The notes beneath the pieces are model-generated. The model was not told the DNA's origin. It ran no database searches and worked only from the letters and a program-made list of their open reading frames with translations. 64,000 nt of DNA from Schistocerca nitens (lineage: Eukaryota > Arthropoda > Insecta > Orthoptera > Acrididae), in NCBI RefSeq assembly GCF_023898315.1, contig NC_064621.1, forward strand, positions 126,393,521 to 126,457,520, read 5' to 3'. Every line of letters starts with the position of its first letter. Position 1 is the stretch's first letter. The position numbers were made by a program, and so were the translations under genes. Positions 1-12,279 of this stretch are shown piece after piece.

Positions 1-329
1 GTTTTTGCTGAAATTCTACTTGAAATAATGCTATGTCATCCATTGATAATATTGACTATCAAGGACTCCTGACATTTTCATCTGGTTATGTGGTGATGCT
101 GTTGTACTGCAGGTATGTGCACGCACGTGTGTGTGTCAGTAAAATTACAGTGAAAGAGTTACGAAGAAGCGTTCCAAACCAATTTTACATGATGATTTAT
201 GGTAAATGTATCCTCAAATGAAATTTATGGTAAATATTTAACTGCAGTCTAAAATGAATAATTGTGGCCATAATTACAAAATAATGGGTTGTATAAAGTT
301 TGTTAGATAAAATGGAAGAATAACTATTC

Positions 330-1000
330 TGCAGAAGGAAAAAATGATATAGAAAGGTGAATAATGAACTGATCAGCCTGGAAAAAAGTAGTGAAAAATC
401 TGCAAAAACAAGGTAAATTACAATTATGTATGTAAATAATAAAGCAGTATTGGCTGCATCAGAGGCAGAAATCAAATGTAAGTTGGAAATTATTGTAAAT
501 GTGGAAAAAGAGTATGGGATGAGGATAAATGGTAGGATAGGCCAAAGTAATCAGGATTGGGCCTAAGGGCCCGGGTTCGATTCCCGGCTAGGTCGGAGAT
601 TTTCTCCACTCAGGGACTGGGTGTTGTGTTGTCCTACTCATCATTATTTCATCCCCATCGACGCGCAAGTCGCCGAAGTGGCGTCACATCGAAAGACTTG
701 CACCCAGCGAACGGTCTACCCGACGGGAGGCCCTAGTCACACGACATTTCCATTATCAGGATTGGGAAACATTAAGACACTAACAAAAACTGGAAGGAAG
801 GTCTTGGGAACCAGTAAAATCTGTAAGCCACTTACAAAGTTGATCACAAAATTGAGGCTGTGCCGAGGAAATAAGGAGTAGAGCTTTTGAAAATGTGAAA
901 GATTTGTTGACTGCAGAAACAATTTGGACAAAATGAAGAGTGAGCTTGGTCAGGTGTTTCGTCGGTGTGTTATATGGCAGTAAATCACAGTGTCACAGAG
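330..1000 (+). pseudogene. Decayed RTE-like LINE, RT C-terminal part
   Basis: Pieces of translation in shifting frames resemble the end of an RTE-clade reverse transcriptase. Around 420-540 there is a stretch reading LAASEAEIKCKLE followed by EYGMRING, in the position where RTE proteins carry the segment after the YADD box. Around 865-950 there is EIRSRAFENVKDLLTAETIW and then LVRCFVG, like the conserved 'KSRIA..AF..KK.LLT' region. Several frameshifts and stops are present, so no product is expected. A SINE (562-754) interrupts it. The extent is approximate because neither end is visible. Clade assignment is from motif recall only. Confidence 0.5.
562..754 (+). mobile_element. tRNA-derived SINE, family 3 (5'-truncated)
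   Basis: Starts inside the tRNA-related head: a B-box-like GGTTCGATTCCC at about 573, followed by a body with CATCCCCATCGACGCGC. The direct repeat ATCAGGATTGGG occurs at 550-561 and 755-766, a 12-bp target-site duplication that fixes both ends. The same family is present in the opposite orientation at 54791-55014, where it is longer. It lies inside the RTE remnant, so it is the younger of the two. Confidence 0.85.
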
Positions 1001-1279
1001 AAAAAATTTTTCTTAAAGTGATAGACTGACAGATGGGAAACAAAGAAGTAAGAATTGGAAAGGATGTAAAACTAACAGAAATGACAAGAATGAAGAAAAC
1101 ATCTTGGCTGTGATGTGTGTGAAGAAATTGCCTGCACCAAATAGTGATTTGTTTGACCCATGGGACAGTGTTATGAAGATGCTGAAGGAACTGAACTGCC
1201 GGACACTTGCAGAAAAATGCAAACTATCTTGTGAAAATCTGCTTGTAAAGATTTCAGAACCAACATTAGGTGTTAAACT

Positions 1280-1510
1280 GCAAAATATTTATAACCTCTT
1301 GCATATCAGTCTCATAGGAATCACAGAGTCAGGATTAAATTAATTACAGCACATACAGAGGCTATGAGGCAGCCATTCTTAGTGTGCTCCATATGTGAAT
1401 GGTAAAAGTAAAAGCCTTAACAATTGATACAGTAGTGGATGTACCCTGTTGAACTCCACAGAAGTTTGTGGAAAATAAACGTAGATCTAGAAGGAAATAT
1501 TTCTGGGCTG
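1280..1510 (+). mobile_element. 3' end of a Jockey/CR1-like LINE
   Basis: The stretch with 'CTCATAGGAATCACAGAG', 'AATTACAGCACATACAGAGG' and 'CATATGTGAATGGTAA' parallels the 3' end of the LINE at 16440-18170 (which has ACATAGGAATCATGAAG, ATTATCGCACACACG and CATATGTAAATGG). It appears to be a short, 5'-truncated copy of that family. No open frame is left. The boundaries are approximate. Confidence 0.6.
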
Positions 1511-2490
1511 AGAGGAAGAGGAAGAAGACATTGAATGCTGGATGACAAAGTTAATACATGGTTTTATGTTTTGAAGTACAAAAGGTTCTAGAGATAGCTG
1601 AATGTCACCACTTTCAATCTATTGTCTGCTTGAATGCTCATACTAACAACTTGGTGCCTCAAACATTTCTGTTGATTTGAATTCAAATAAATTTCCTGGT
1701 ATTTAATAAAAATACTTAAGACTGCCTGAGAACAGTTCAGTTGTAACATAATTTGTAACTGAGTCATGATAGTGTGTGATTCTGTGATGATTAGTAAATC
1801 TGAGTACACTTCATGTACATGAAGGTTAAGTTTTCAATCTGAGAATCACATTGCCATTAATGATGATATAGGTATGCTGTAGTCTCCCTTTTCAAAGGTT
1901 TAGAGACTCGCAAACCATCTGAAAATATTACAGATTTTTTTTTTTTTCTCAAATATTTAGTCTCATAGGTATGTATATTCTTTCATTTGTAAATTGATAC
2001 ATATTCATGCATTATTAGCTGCAATTCTAATGAGGAACCTGACATTTTAGCACTTTTCAGATTTTTGACTACTGAGAAACTTTGCATGCTACTGAAAATT
2101 TTACTATTAGCAAAATGAAAGAGCATTGCATTTTGCATCGACTGACCTACTTAAATGTCAGAATCGGTGGAGCCATTTGGTTGCAATCAGTTGCCAAAGT
2201 TCATTCGTTTTTACCAACTTGCCTAAATTTTTCAGTTTTAAATGCTATTAATCATTCATACACTTCAAAGCCAAAGAAAAGAAATGTCGACTAGCAAGAC
2301 ATAAATGTGTCTCAACTTCTGGTTTTGATGTATCTCTAGATCTCCTTCGAATGACATGTCGTAAACAGCCGAGGCTGCCAGCCCCTCTGTTCATGTTCCT
2401 TTGTTATTGTTACCATTGTCAGCCGCAACCAGTCTTCCTGTGTTGTGTGAGGGACATGTTCAAAAATCCTTGTATCTTGCAAAATTATCA
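1511..2490. other. No gene recognised
   Basis: AT-rich sequence with only short, unconvincing open frames. There is a T run near 1935. I see no repeat ends, tRNA-like boxes or recognisable protein motifs. Confidence 0.5.
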
Positions 2491-2499
2491 TATGAGTTT

Positions 2500-3900
2500 A
2501 CTTTTGTTGTGTGGTCAATGCATCGAAAAATAGCACTCCAGATTGTAAGCAGGGGTGTTTTACAGACAACAGCAATTTGGCAGATGGTGATGCGGTTAAA
2601 GTGAAACAGAAAGAACTGGAAATGCTACTAGAATGCAGTAGGGTTAGGAAAATTGCAGCACATTGTAAGTTATTAACTGGTCTGGCTGAATTTTGTTCAT
2701 AAAGTAATGAAAGTTGAATAAAGAGATACTGTTATCAGGGTGACTGAAAGACGAGGTGATGAATGGGATTGTGAAGTATTGGAATGTATTTGTTATGACA
2801 TTTGTGCTAAAGATGCTCGGTATCAATGGTCTTGTCAAAGGGATTTTTACCAGTCAATCAGGGTTGGAGGAAAACAAGGAAGTACTGAATCCACACAGAT
2901 ACATGAAGCAATGGAAATGTTATCTTCCAACATTGAACAATTGGAAGAGTCCAGTTTACTTTGCAGGGTTTAAAGGACCAAATCACAAATGGGTGGGAGG
3001 CAGATAAAAGGACCATAGAAACCCAACTCTTCTGGAAATATGGTGAAGAAATGGTTGTTGACGGACATAAAGAGTAGTGCGTTTCAAAAGTACACGCTAT
3101 AAGAAACTAAGATAGTTTGTCGCAGCAAGCTATCAGATCCATGAGGAGCATCTGAGAATCGTATGCGTGGCTGCAGATATACTTAGTGTGGACATCAGTA
3201 CACAGGTCTATGATACATCACAATACCCCTACCTTATGATTTCTTGTCAGATGTCCAATCAGTGATTCCTGAATCATTGCTCAATTTCTTTGAGGAACTG
3301 ATTTTTAAAAATAAACAAGCTCCAGGTAAATGAAAAAAAGTGTTGCTTTGTCACAAGTAGATTTTGGCAGTAGGGCCATGGTCATTTTTATTTTTACTAT
3401 TGACTGGGCCCAGTACATTCATGTAAGAAAGATTTGGATCAACTTATTGTTGACTCTCTTAGTTCAACTGGCTTTGCAGCTCCATGTATGGAAGCTCCCC
3501 TTTTTGAAACGTCCTCGATTGAATGACCTGAGTATCGTAACGTAACCAGTGAAGGATTCATTCAGTTCATCTTTAAAATCTGCACAATTTCCATTCCATG
3601 GGAAGAATCATGACTGTCATTCCTTGGGCAGTGATGGAGTTGGCTTAAACAGTATTTTTATACAGGATCTAAATTTCAAAGACCCTGAATGCTTGAAGGT
3701 ATCACTCTCTGGATATGGGATTCTGTGGCTTTATGGAAAGTGGACAAAAGTCACCAATGTGCCAGAGTGGGATGTATCCTCCAACTTAGTACGACACAAT
3801 ATATACATCTCTTATAACGGCATTGAAAAGAATGCATAAAACATGATCAAAGGTGGTGGTCTGTCACTTTTGATCAGCCACTTTATCTGAAGACTGTGGG
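2500..3900 (+). pseudogene. Eroded remnant of an unnamed protein family, probably TE-derived
   Basis: Short open segments follow each other in the same direction but in different frames. About 2740-2973 encodes a 77-residue segment containing RYQWSCQRDFYQS. Around 3190-3300 there is a segment reading PSYDFLSDVQSVIPESLLNF then FEELIFKNKQAPG. Around 3480-3580 comes PLFETSSIE, then a stop, then VTSEGFIQFIFK, and about 3549-3839 gives a 96-residue frame. These resemble, from memory only, uncharacterised repeat-borne proteins of arthropods. I cannot name the family. Stops and frameshifts make a functional product unlikely. Extent and strand rest on these fragments. Confidence 0.3.
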
Positions 3901-4170
3901 TATTGTAAGAAGCGAAGGCAGTGATTTAGAATACTTCATTGTACAGTGAGGTGGGTTGCACCTTCTAATGCCCCTAAGTGTAAAGCCCAAATTTGTTTTT
4001 TGTCCACAAAAAGTCGTAACAAGTCTTTTGTAGGTTGAAAATTTGGATTCATCATTTCCTCAACTATATGCCCAAGATAAAAAATAAATAGAACCTACCT
4101 CATTTTTGCAAGTAAAAAGTAACCTGTTACTGGACTGCTAGATGATTACTCTTTACTACCACAGTGAACT
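3901..4170. other. No gene recognised
   Basis: AT-rich spacer. Nothing recognisable on either strand. Confidence 0.5.
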
Positions 4171-4179
4171 ACTGACTTT

Positions 4180-6330
4180 GCATATGCTATGAAGCTGATT
4201 CCTGGTTGGCGAAGGATACTGAGTAATGCTTTCCAGTTGGCACTGGGGAATGCTTTCTCAAGATCTACAAATGCTATGAATATACTCTTGCCCTTTTGGT
4301 GCTCATGTCACTTGCCTCAGTGCCAAATTGCTTTCTTGTTCCATACTGTTTTTAAACCATACTGGTCTTCAAATAGTTGTCCCTCTGATTGTTTTCCATT
4401 CTTCTGAGAATAATTTTGGTGGCTGTTTTTGATGCACGACACACCAGACTCAATGTTTGTTGATGTTCACATGTTTAGCATTATGCATTTAACAAAGTCT
4501 TCTGGGAACTCTTGAGAGAGAGTAAATATCACATACCAAGTCATAAAGTGCCATCTACACTTTATTACCCAACTTTTTAAATAGTTTTCCTTCTATGCCA
4601 TCGGCTCATTGAGCCTTCAGTTCTCTAAGATCCTATAGTGCTTTCTCATACTCTTCTTTCATGATATGAGCCCCTACATTATCCAGCTCTACTTCTTCTT
4701 CCTTTTTGATAGATTGTTCTTTCTTCTGTATAACTTTTGTAAGTATTCCTTCCATTGTTCACTATAATTTCATCATTATTATCCATGTTTGTCCTTAATT
4801 CAGTGTTTTTTGCCTTTCTTGATTTGATGAACTTCTTTACATTTCTGTTACGCCATGTTAATTTTCCTGCCTTCATGCTATTGCCTGTGTGTTCACAAAT
4901 TTCCTTTAAATGCTGTTCTTTATCTTGCTTTGCCCCCTTGTTAATCTTGTTCCTTAAGCTCTTGTATTTCTACATTCCTTCATCATCTTTTGAGTTTTTA
5001 CATTTCTTCTTTCCTTTATTATATTCTTGATTCCCTGGCATATTCATTCTTTCATATTTTCCTGTTTATTTTTCTGTAACACTACTTCTGGTGAGTTTGA
5101 AATGCATTTCTTTATTTTGTTCTTTGTTTGTACCATGTACTGATTTTGGGTAGACACATCTTTAAGCTTACATACCTCCCACTGTTTCCTCTCTTTAACC
5201 TTTAATCTTTTGAACTTTAGTTCATGGCATGTCATGACTAGATAATAGTCGCAGCTGATATCAGTTCAAGGGTAGCTTTTGCTATCTGCCTGATTCTTGA
5301 CTCTTTGTCTTACCAGTATGTAGACTGTTTGTGCCATTCGTATGTCTCTTGGAGCTTTCCACATACATGTCCTCCTTGGATGAGGCTGGGATATAGTATT
5401 TGCTATGACTAACTTACGTTTTATGCAGAACACTACAGCTTTCTCAGCTCTTTTTTTTTGTTCCAATTAGTATTTACCAACTGTATTTCCTTTTGGTTGC
5501 TTCTCCTACGGTTGCATTTTATCTTCAAATAACATCAGATATTTTTCAGCCTGTATTTTCTCTGTCAATTCCCTTAGCTCCTTGTAACATTTTTCCACCA
5601 CTTCTTCCTCATCCGTTATGGCATACAGACTTGAGCTATCACAGTATCCTCCGATTTAGTTTCAGCTCTTACTATAGTCAGTCATTCATTGTATTACACG
5701 AGTCCTGTGGCTCTGTTTCATATTTATTATGTAAGATTATAGCCACTCCACAATACCCTTGTTTGTCTACTGTATCAGAATGGATTACTCAGTACTTTCC
5801 ACTGCAGGTTGTGGTCACTTCTGCTAAACCAAATACATCTAAATTTCATCTTCCCATCTCAATTATGAAGTCCCATAATTTCTCAGTCTGGGTAAGGTTC
5901 TCGGATTCCAAGTATCAATTCTTCTCTTATTTTATTTTCTTATTTTCCTGATGTATCTTCTCAAGCTGCCTCCATCCGGACATCCAAGTGGGGGACTGTT
6001 TTACCTGCAGATAATTTTTGTGAAGAAGCATTTAGCATCATGAACTGCTGATACATAGGATACCCAGATGGATCTTTAATGGAGTGGTTTCCCAATGATT
6101 TCTCCATCTTACGTTGTTGGCCTTGTAGTGGCTTATCCATCTTTAGGGACAGTTTCCCATCCCAAGAACAAGAGTGTGCCCTGTACTCGCTCATGGTCTG
6201 CGGGAGCAGATTAATGCCCTCAGGGACTCAGCATTTGTGTTGTATATGGACTTGGCGACCTCAACCCAATCCATTACTTCAGACACAGAAATGACAAGCA
6301 TGATGAGAATTGAACAAAGACTTGGCTGAC
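4180..6330 (-). pseudogene. Decayed RTE-like LINE (endonuclease plus RT)
   Basis: On the minus strand the order is that of an RTE-clade LINE. Near 6190-5960 there is a leader-like segment containing KTVPHLDVRMEA, comparable to IVPHSDLR in the better copy at 32933-36494. Around 5770-5540 pieces such as EEVVEKCYKELRELTE recall the endonuclease helix before the GDFN motif. 5466-5266 contains LVIANTISQPHPRRTCMWK, the 'IANT.F..H.RR.Y.W' endonuclease signature. Around 4290-4190 is IFIAFVDLEKAF, RT motif A. The intact relative shows the same arrangement. Many stops and frameshifts are present, so this is an old dead copy. The exact clade and ends are inferred. Confidence 0.6.
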
Positions 6331-6449
6331 TGTAGCTAGTAAGAAGAATACTAAGTGGTACACAAGTCCATTACATTGCCCATAATGTCATGATATAATG
6401 CCTGTACATAAACATCTGAATACATCACAATTGTCTTGGTGACCCAGTG

Positions 6450-6990
6450 AAGAAACTGGATCATGACTGCATGAGGCGTTCAAGACTACCAGCTAGTTCC
6501 ACACTGAAGCGTGGTCCATGAAAGAAGATCCCTTATTGTGTTGCTGAGTGTTTAAGGTCACAAAAATTGCAGCCTGTGAGTGTCAGACTGGCAGATAGTG
6601 CTACACAGGGAAGATGATGAGATTTTTCAAATGCTTGCAAGGCAAGATTGCATGGCATATGTCCAACTTATTTTGAATGAGAATGTATCTGTAGCATGAC
6701 AGAGTGCTTCCCTATTAGTATATCTCTGCCATCATCTGGATGCTAAATTCTTGGTCCCTAGATTGAACAGGGCAGCCCAATTCAGTGACCTGTGAGACCA
6801 CCTGACCTGAATTCATTGAATTATTCCCTGTGTAGATCCAGGCATGGCCTTGTTACACTTCATATGCAGCAACCATCCTGGTGACATGTATGAGATATTC
6901 ACCTGGAATATCATAGACTGCTGCCACAATTACCTCATGGTTGGTGGTTGCTGCTGTGAAAAAATATTATAGGAGAACTTACTAATTGAT
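6450..6990 (+). pseudogene. Possible mariner-like transposase remnant
   Basis: Around 6740-6860 the translation gives LDAKF.VPRLNRAAQFSDL, then degenerate sequence in the place of the 'WPPRSPDLTPLDFFLWG' box of mariner-like transposases. This is followed by stretches that could be the C-terminal helix region. It is heavily mutated, no terminal repeats were found, and the call is tentative. Confidence 0.25.
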
Positions 6991-7082
6991 GCTGCAATAC
7001 TAGTTCATTAAAAACACAGTATTTTGAATAGTGCTACCTCTAACAGAGTATGTATTTGGTCGGTAAATAACTTCTATACTTC

Positions 7083-7235
7083 CAGAATGAGAATTTCACT
7101 CTTCAGCGGAGTGTGTGCTGATATGAAACTTCCTGGCAGATTGAAACTGTGTGACGGCCCAAGACTCAAACTCAGTACCTTTGCCTTCAGTGGGCAAGTG
7201 CTCTACCAACTGATCTACCCAAGCAAGACTACCAG
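7083..7235 (-). mobile_element. tRNA-derived SINE, family 5, minus strand
   Basis: Reverse complement of the family seen at 36740-36920: it shares the body CACTCTTCAGCGGAGTGTG, GATATGAAACTTCCTGGCAG and a tRNA-like part with CTCTACCAACTGATCTACC (A-box side). Substitutions at many positions suggest an older copy. The ends are approximate; I did not find a clear target duplication. Confidence 0.75.
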
Positions 7236-8630
7236 GAAGTTTCATAACTGCTGTACTCTTCTCTGCAGACCAGATGTTTCATAATTAGCAAAATGTTCAG
7301 TACAACAACTGGTAATTGAGGTTTGTTTTGCACCTTTTTACTGAAATGCCATGCAAATCCAGTACATTTGTGTTTTCCATAATTAGATGCCAAATACTTG
7401 CATATAATTGCAAATATCAAAAATCTGAAATGACTTCTGTTTATTTCATTATGTGTAAAACACATTCATATAAAACGCCATAATGAATATATTGTTTGTA
7501 AAGTGCTTTGAATGCTGTGTCACTACAGTACTTACCGTAAACTTTACAGGCTAGTATTATGTAATACTCAGTTTATGTAACAGTTGCATTGAGAGATAGG
7601 AAGCTAAGCAGATGTAATAGGAATGTCATTAGTTGGGCAAACTTTAATCTTGATTTTTCTGCCAGGTTTTGCAGACTTTGGATGTATGTAGTTGTTGATA
7701 TCCTATGCTGACCTGTTTGCCATAGTAAAGTTCACAAGAAAGTGAAATAGCGACAGTTCATCAGCAGCAAGTAGACAGTGAAAAGAGTGACTGTGTAATG
7801 GAACTGTTTTGAGATAACACACAAATAAAAGCAAGATTACTGAGAATAGGACACTAAGTGAACAATTAGTCATACTACAAAAAGTGTTCATTCAACACTT
7901 TTCAGACTGTTTCTTATAATGTAAGTAAAGGTACCTTTGAATAGGAGAAGGTAGAATGGATGGGTAACACACAGGCTTGTAAGTTCACTCACCTGTCAGA
8001 TGGATGACTGTCTCAGGAGTATTCTTGTTGCAGTATTTATTTGATGATCATGCTGTGCTTTGAGTAGATTTTATCTAACTTCATATAGCCCCGTGTAACT
8101 AGATTTTTCATTTGATGCGTATTTATTGAAACTGTCTTAACTGATAGTGATTTGTTATTTTATAACAGACCAAAATTTCATATTTGTAATGCAACAGGTC
8201 AATGAAATTCATAAAAACAAAATTTAACTAGTGGCTGTTCATGGTCACATGGGTGACTAACTTCACAAATGCTGATCTTCCCAGAATTTGACAAAATATG
8301 TCACGATTTAGCAAAGCCTGCCAAGAATTTTCTGGAGCTCAAATTTTCCACTTGAAATATTTTATTGGCTAATAAAGTATTCTAGTAAAAGTATACTTTT
8401 TGGAAATAAAAAATCTGTTCTGTAACACTACAAATCGTACTTTCAAGATTCAAACATTGTAGAATTCTTAAGATGATAAAAATTTTGAATAATTAGGCTA
8501 CATTTCTTAAATTACATAATTTTAAGAAAACACTAATGTTCTTTAAAAAGTAGGCAGTGTCTCTTATTTGTATGCTATTAATATGTACACTCAATTCTTA
8601 GCTATTGCATTCTTTTTTGTGGAACAAATG
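7236..8630. other. No gene recognised
   Basis: AT-rich anonymous DNA. Short open frames here have no recognisable motifs and no repeat ends stand out. Confidence 0.5.
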
Positions 8631-8639
8631 CACAAAATA

Positions 8640-9528
8640 TGAACACAGTTTTCAATCTCCAGAAAAGAGTCATAAGAATAATAACCAAAAGTAGTAGTCA
8701 AGCTCATTGTAAAGATGTGTTCAAAATGCTGGGGATTTTAACTACTCTGTGTGAATAAATTTACCAGTCACTTGTACACATCAAAAATAACATTGGTAAT
8801 TACTGCACAAACACCTCTGTCCATAACCATGGAACAAGAGCTATACAACTTACATTTACCAAGAAAAAATAAACATAAAACTCAAAACAGCATTTTCTAC
8901 CAAGTAATAAAACTGTACAATAAATTACCAAAAGAGATTAAAGAAATTGCAAAAATATACTTACTTCAAAAGGCAGTTAGAAAGTATGTTTTAAGCAACA
9001 CATTTTAAACACTACAGGATTGCTTGGATAAAACAGAGTAGAGGTAAAGAAAAAAAAGTTACGCGAATACATAATAATAATGATTATAAAACATCCAACA
9101 TTCCACATAGCACCTTCACACTATTTTTTCCCTTTCTAAAAAAAACTGACCCCAAGCTATGCATAGCACAATACTAACACCTCTTTCTGAGCTCAACATC
9201 TCGCTCATCATCCGGGAATGCTGACTCAGTTTTTCAGGATAGCAAATGGGAAGCTGCAGTACAGAAAAATGTGTGTATAGTGTGTACAGTGACTGATAGT
9301 GAGATCTGAGTGAAACAGTGTGGCATTACATTATTTAATTAGTTATTTGTAAAAGAAGTATACCAGGAGTAAATCTAATAATTAACTAGAAGAGTGTAAA
9401 TGTATGTGTATATGAATTAGCATATTTTTAATTGTTCCAAACTTGTAAATAGTTTGACATGACCTATATCCTTCTGAAAAGAGATCGATGGATGAATAAA
9501 GCTGCTGCTGCTGCTGCTGCTGCTGCTG

Positions 9529-9565
<37 letters not shown>
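8640..9565 (+). mobile_element. 3' part of a Jockey-like LINE with trinucleotide tail
   Basis: From about 8650 the translation reads LQKRVIRIITKSSSQAHCKD, then FKMLGILTT. After one frame change an 85-residue frame (8751-9008) continues to a stop. Such a sequence is typical of the C-terminus of Jockey/CR1-group RT proteins, after the RT domain. The following 490 bp look like a 3' UTR ending in GATGGATGAATAAA at about 9487-9500, followed directly by (GCT)10 and then an (ACT)n run to about 9565. A simple-sequence 3' tail of this kind fits LINE retrotransposition. The 5' portion is missing. Family naming is from motif recall. Confidence 0.65.
9501..9565 (+). repeat. Compound microsatellite (GCT)n(ACT)n
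   Basis: About ten perfect GCT units from 9501 to 9530 switch to ACT units up to about 9565. It sits immediately 3' of a LINE polyadenylation-like AATAAA, so it is probably the element's expanded tail. Confidence 0.9.
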
Positions 9566-9808
9566 ATAAGGGCTTACAATCAGGGTATTCAATAATAAAT
9601 CAAAGAATTGTTAGTGGGGTCAAGTGCGTGTGATTTATGAAAATCAGAAATATTTGTGGAAGTAAAATGTTTCTTCACGAACTCCGTAAACTATTAGCAT
9701 CAGTAGCACTTAATTTACACACTGAACAGTTAGGCTAAGAAAAACACAACTTGGAAAAGAATTTGGAATTTTGATATAAGCATGGTATATGTGTTGCATA
9801 TAGAAATG

Positions 9809-11417
9809 ACAGTGTTGGGAGAGCCATGCCTGACAAAACTCTAGCCGGCCGAAGTGGCCGTGCGGTTAAAGGCGCTGCAGTCTGGAACCGCAAGACCGCT
9901 ACGGTCGCAGGTTCGAATCCTGCCTCGGGCATGGATGTTTGTGGTGTCCTTAGGTTAGTTAGGTTTAACTAGTTCTAAGTTCTAGGGGACTAATGACCTC
10001 AGCAGTTGAGTCCCATAGTGCTCAGAGCCATTTGAACCTGACAAAACTCTACCATCTGGTGAGCAAGATGTATGAGACAGGCGGAATACCCTCAGTCTTC
10101 AAGACGAATATAATAATTCCAATCCCAAAGAAAGCAGGGGTTGACAGATGTGAAAATTACCAAACTATCATTTTAATAAGCCATGGCTGCACAATACTAA
10201 CAAAAATTCTTTACAGACGAATAGAAAAACTGGTAGAAGCCGACCTCGGGGAAGATAAATTTGGATTCCATAGAAATGTTGGAACACGTGAGGCAATACT
10301 GACCCTACGACATATCTTAGAAAATAGATTACGGAAAGGCAAACCTACGTTTCTAGTATTTGTAGACTTAGAGAAAGCTTTTGACTGTTGACTGGAATAC
10401 TCTCTTTCAAATTCTGGAGGTGGCAGGGGTAAAATACAGGGAGCAAAAGACCATTTACAATTTGTACAGAAACCAGATGGCAGTTATGAGAGTCGAGGGG
10501 CATGAAAGGGAAGCAGTGGTTGGGAAGTGAGTGAGACAGGGTTGTAGCCTATCCCTGATGTTATTCAATCTGTATATTTAGCAAGCAGTAAAGGGAACAA
10601 AAGAAAAGTTTGAAGTAGGAATTAAAATCCATGGAGGAGAAATTAAAACTTTGAGGTTCGCCGATGACGTAATTCTGTCAGAGACAGCAAAGGACCTGGA
10701 AGAGCAGCTGAATGGAATGGACAGTGTATTGAAAGGAGGATATAAGATGAACATCAACAAAAGTAAAACGAGGATAATGGAATGTAGTCGAATTATTAGA
10801 TTAGGAAAAGAGACGCTTAAAGTAGTAAATGAGTTTCCCTATTTGGGGAGCAAAATAACTAATGATGGTCGAAGTAGAGAGGATATAAAATGTAGACTGG
10901 CAATGGTAAGGAAAGTGTTTCTGAAGAAGAGAAATTTGTTAACATCGAGTATAGATTTAAGTGTCAGGAAGTAGTTTCTGAAAATATTTGTATGGAGTGT
11001 AGCCATATATGGAAGTGAAACGTGGTTGATAAATAGTTTAGACAAAAATAGAATAGAAGCTTTCGAAATGTGGTGCTACAGAAGGATGCTGAAGATTGGA
11101 TGGGTAGATCACATAGCTAATGAAGAGGTACTGTATAGAATTGGGGAGAAGAGAAATTTGTGGCACAACTTGACTAGCTGAATGGATCGATTGGTAGGAC
11201 ATATTCTGAGGCATGAAGGGATCACCAATTCAGTATTGGAGGGCAGCGTGGAGGGTATAAATCATAGAGGGAGACCAAGAGATGAATACACTAAACAGAT
11301 TCAGAAGGATGTAGGTTGCAGTAGGTACTGGGAGATGAAGAAGCTTACACAGGATAGAGTAGCACGGAGAGTTGCATCAAACCAGTCTCTGGACTTGAAG
11401 ACCACAACAACAATGAC
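9809..11417 (+). mobile_element. 5'-truncated RTE LINE copy (RT and C-terminal region)
   Basis: This copy matches the 3' half of the full-length RTE at 32933-36494. Recognisable blocks are TREAILTLRHILENRLRKGK and LVFVDLEKAFDC (RT motif A, ~10290-10390). They continue with LRFADDVILSETAKDLEEQL (motif C, FADD; ~10650), NEFPYLGSKITNDGRSREDI (~10830) and GHILRHEGITNSVLEGSVEG (~11200). Stops and frameshifts break the frame (for example after AFDC at about 10390 and at 10972). It ends in a short CAACAACAA tail at about 11403. ATAGAAATG occurs at 9800-9808 and 11418-11426, a likely 9-bp target duplication. A SINE is nested at 9844-10036. At the equivalent of the nonsense codon in the full copy this one keeps TGG (Trp). 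Confidence 0.85.
9844..10036 (+). mobile_element. tRNA-derived SINE, family 1
   Basis: Begins GCCGGCCGAAGTGGCCGTG, with an A-box-like GTGGCCGTGCGGTT and B box GGTTCGAATCC, then the family body ('GTCCTTAGGTTAGTTAGG', 'TCTAGGGGACTAATGACC', 'GTGCTCAGAGCCATTTGAA'). The perfect 15-bp repeat CCTGACAAAACTCTA at 9829-9843 and 10037-10051 is the target duplication inside the RTE copy. Other copies in this window: 17864, 39037, 52877, 55911 and, inverted, 57553. Confidence 0.95.
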
Positions 11418-11426
11418 ATAGAAATG

Positions 11427-12279
11427 GGAGCAGACATGAAAAATGGCATTTATATTAGGAGTGTTACTATAATCAGAGACTATTTCACCTACCTATGTTT
11501 CAGCCTTAAGCAATGGCCTTGAAACTGGAATGGAGGTGGACAGGTATATACTGAAGTAAATTGGTGATAGACAGGCTAAGGATAGTCTCTGATTGAGTCC
11601 AAGAGATACAGAAATAATTAGAGGCTACAATGACACTAGAAAACATGCAGAAGCAACATTGTTGCATATAGTATTAGGTCCAGTATGCTTAGAAAGAAGT
11701 ATAGTTGGCATTTGTCCATCAGTAACTTGGATAATACACACCAGTGTTAGTGGTGCTCTGACGGCAATGGGGAAGATAAATACCAGTAATTACTCATGAG
11801 AGAAGTGGCATTGAGCAGCAAACTAACATGTAGGAAAGGCTGCAAAGGGGCTAAGATTTTGGATTCAGTTGACCTTCAGATTGAAAAGGAAAGCATTTAG
11901 CCAAGATTATGCATGTGTATAATTTGAAGATGTTAGTAAGGAAAGCAGCAGTCACTTAACACAAGAATGCAGAGGGCTTATTAGGAGAAGTGATGAGACT
12001 ATACTACAGGGGGAAGATGTGGGATCTGTTGTGGGGGAGAGAGAGAAAGAGAGAGAGAGACAAAAGATGGAAGAGGTGGATGAGTTAGGGATACTGTATT
12101 AATGGCAAGGGAGACAAGAAGGTGGAAAGAGGTAGAACAGGACAAATGGTGGAGGGCATGGAGCTTTTCTGAATTCATGTCCATATACCATTTTATTCCT
12201 CTAGGTGTGAGCAAATTTTCTTGTAAGTTTGGCCATATTTTTTGTTACACCTTGTACAAAAACACAGTATGTAAGTATG
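11427..12279. other. No gene recognised; short GA-rich run
   Basis: Anonymous sequence. A GA-rich simple repeat (GAGAGAGAAAGAGAGAGAGAG) lies at about 12038-12060. Open frames of about 70 residues near 11593 and 12102 show no recognisable motif. Confidence 0.5.

Noticed and set aside
5493..5951. 152-residue plus-strand frame
   Set aside because: It lies opposite RTE-like endonuclease remnants on the minus strand and has no motif of its own.
9501..9565. CRISPR-like or coding polyalanine/polyleucine repeat
   Set aside because: It is a plain compound microsatellite at a LINE 3' end with no open frame.
9855..9930. tRNA gene in the family-1 repeats
   Set aside because: Same sequence with body and target duplication recurs six times, so it is a SINE.
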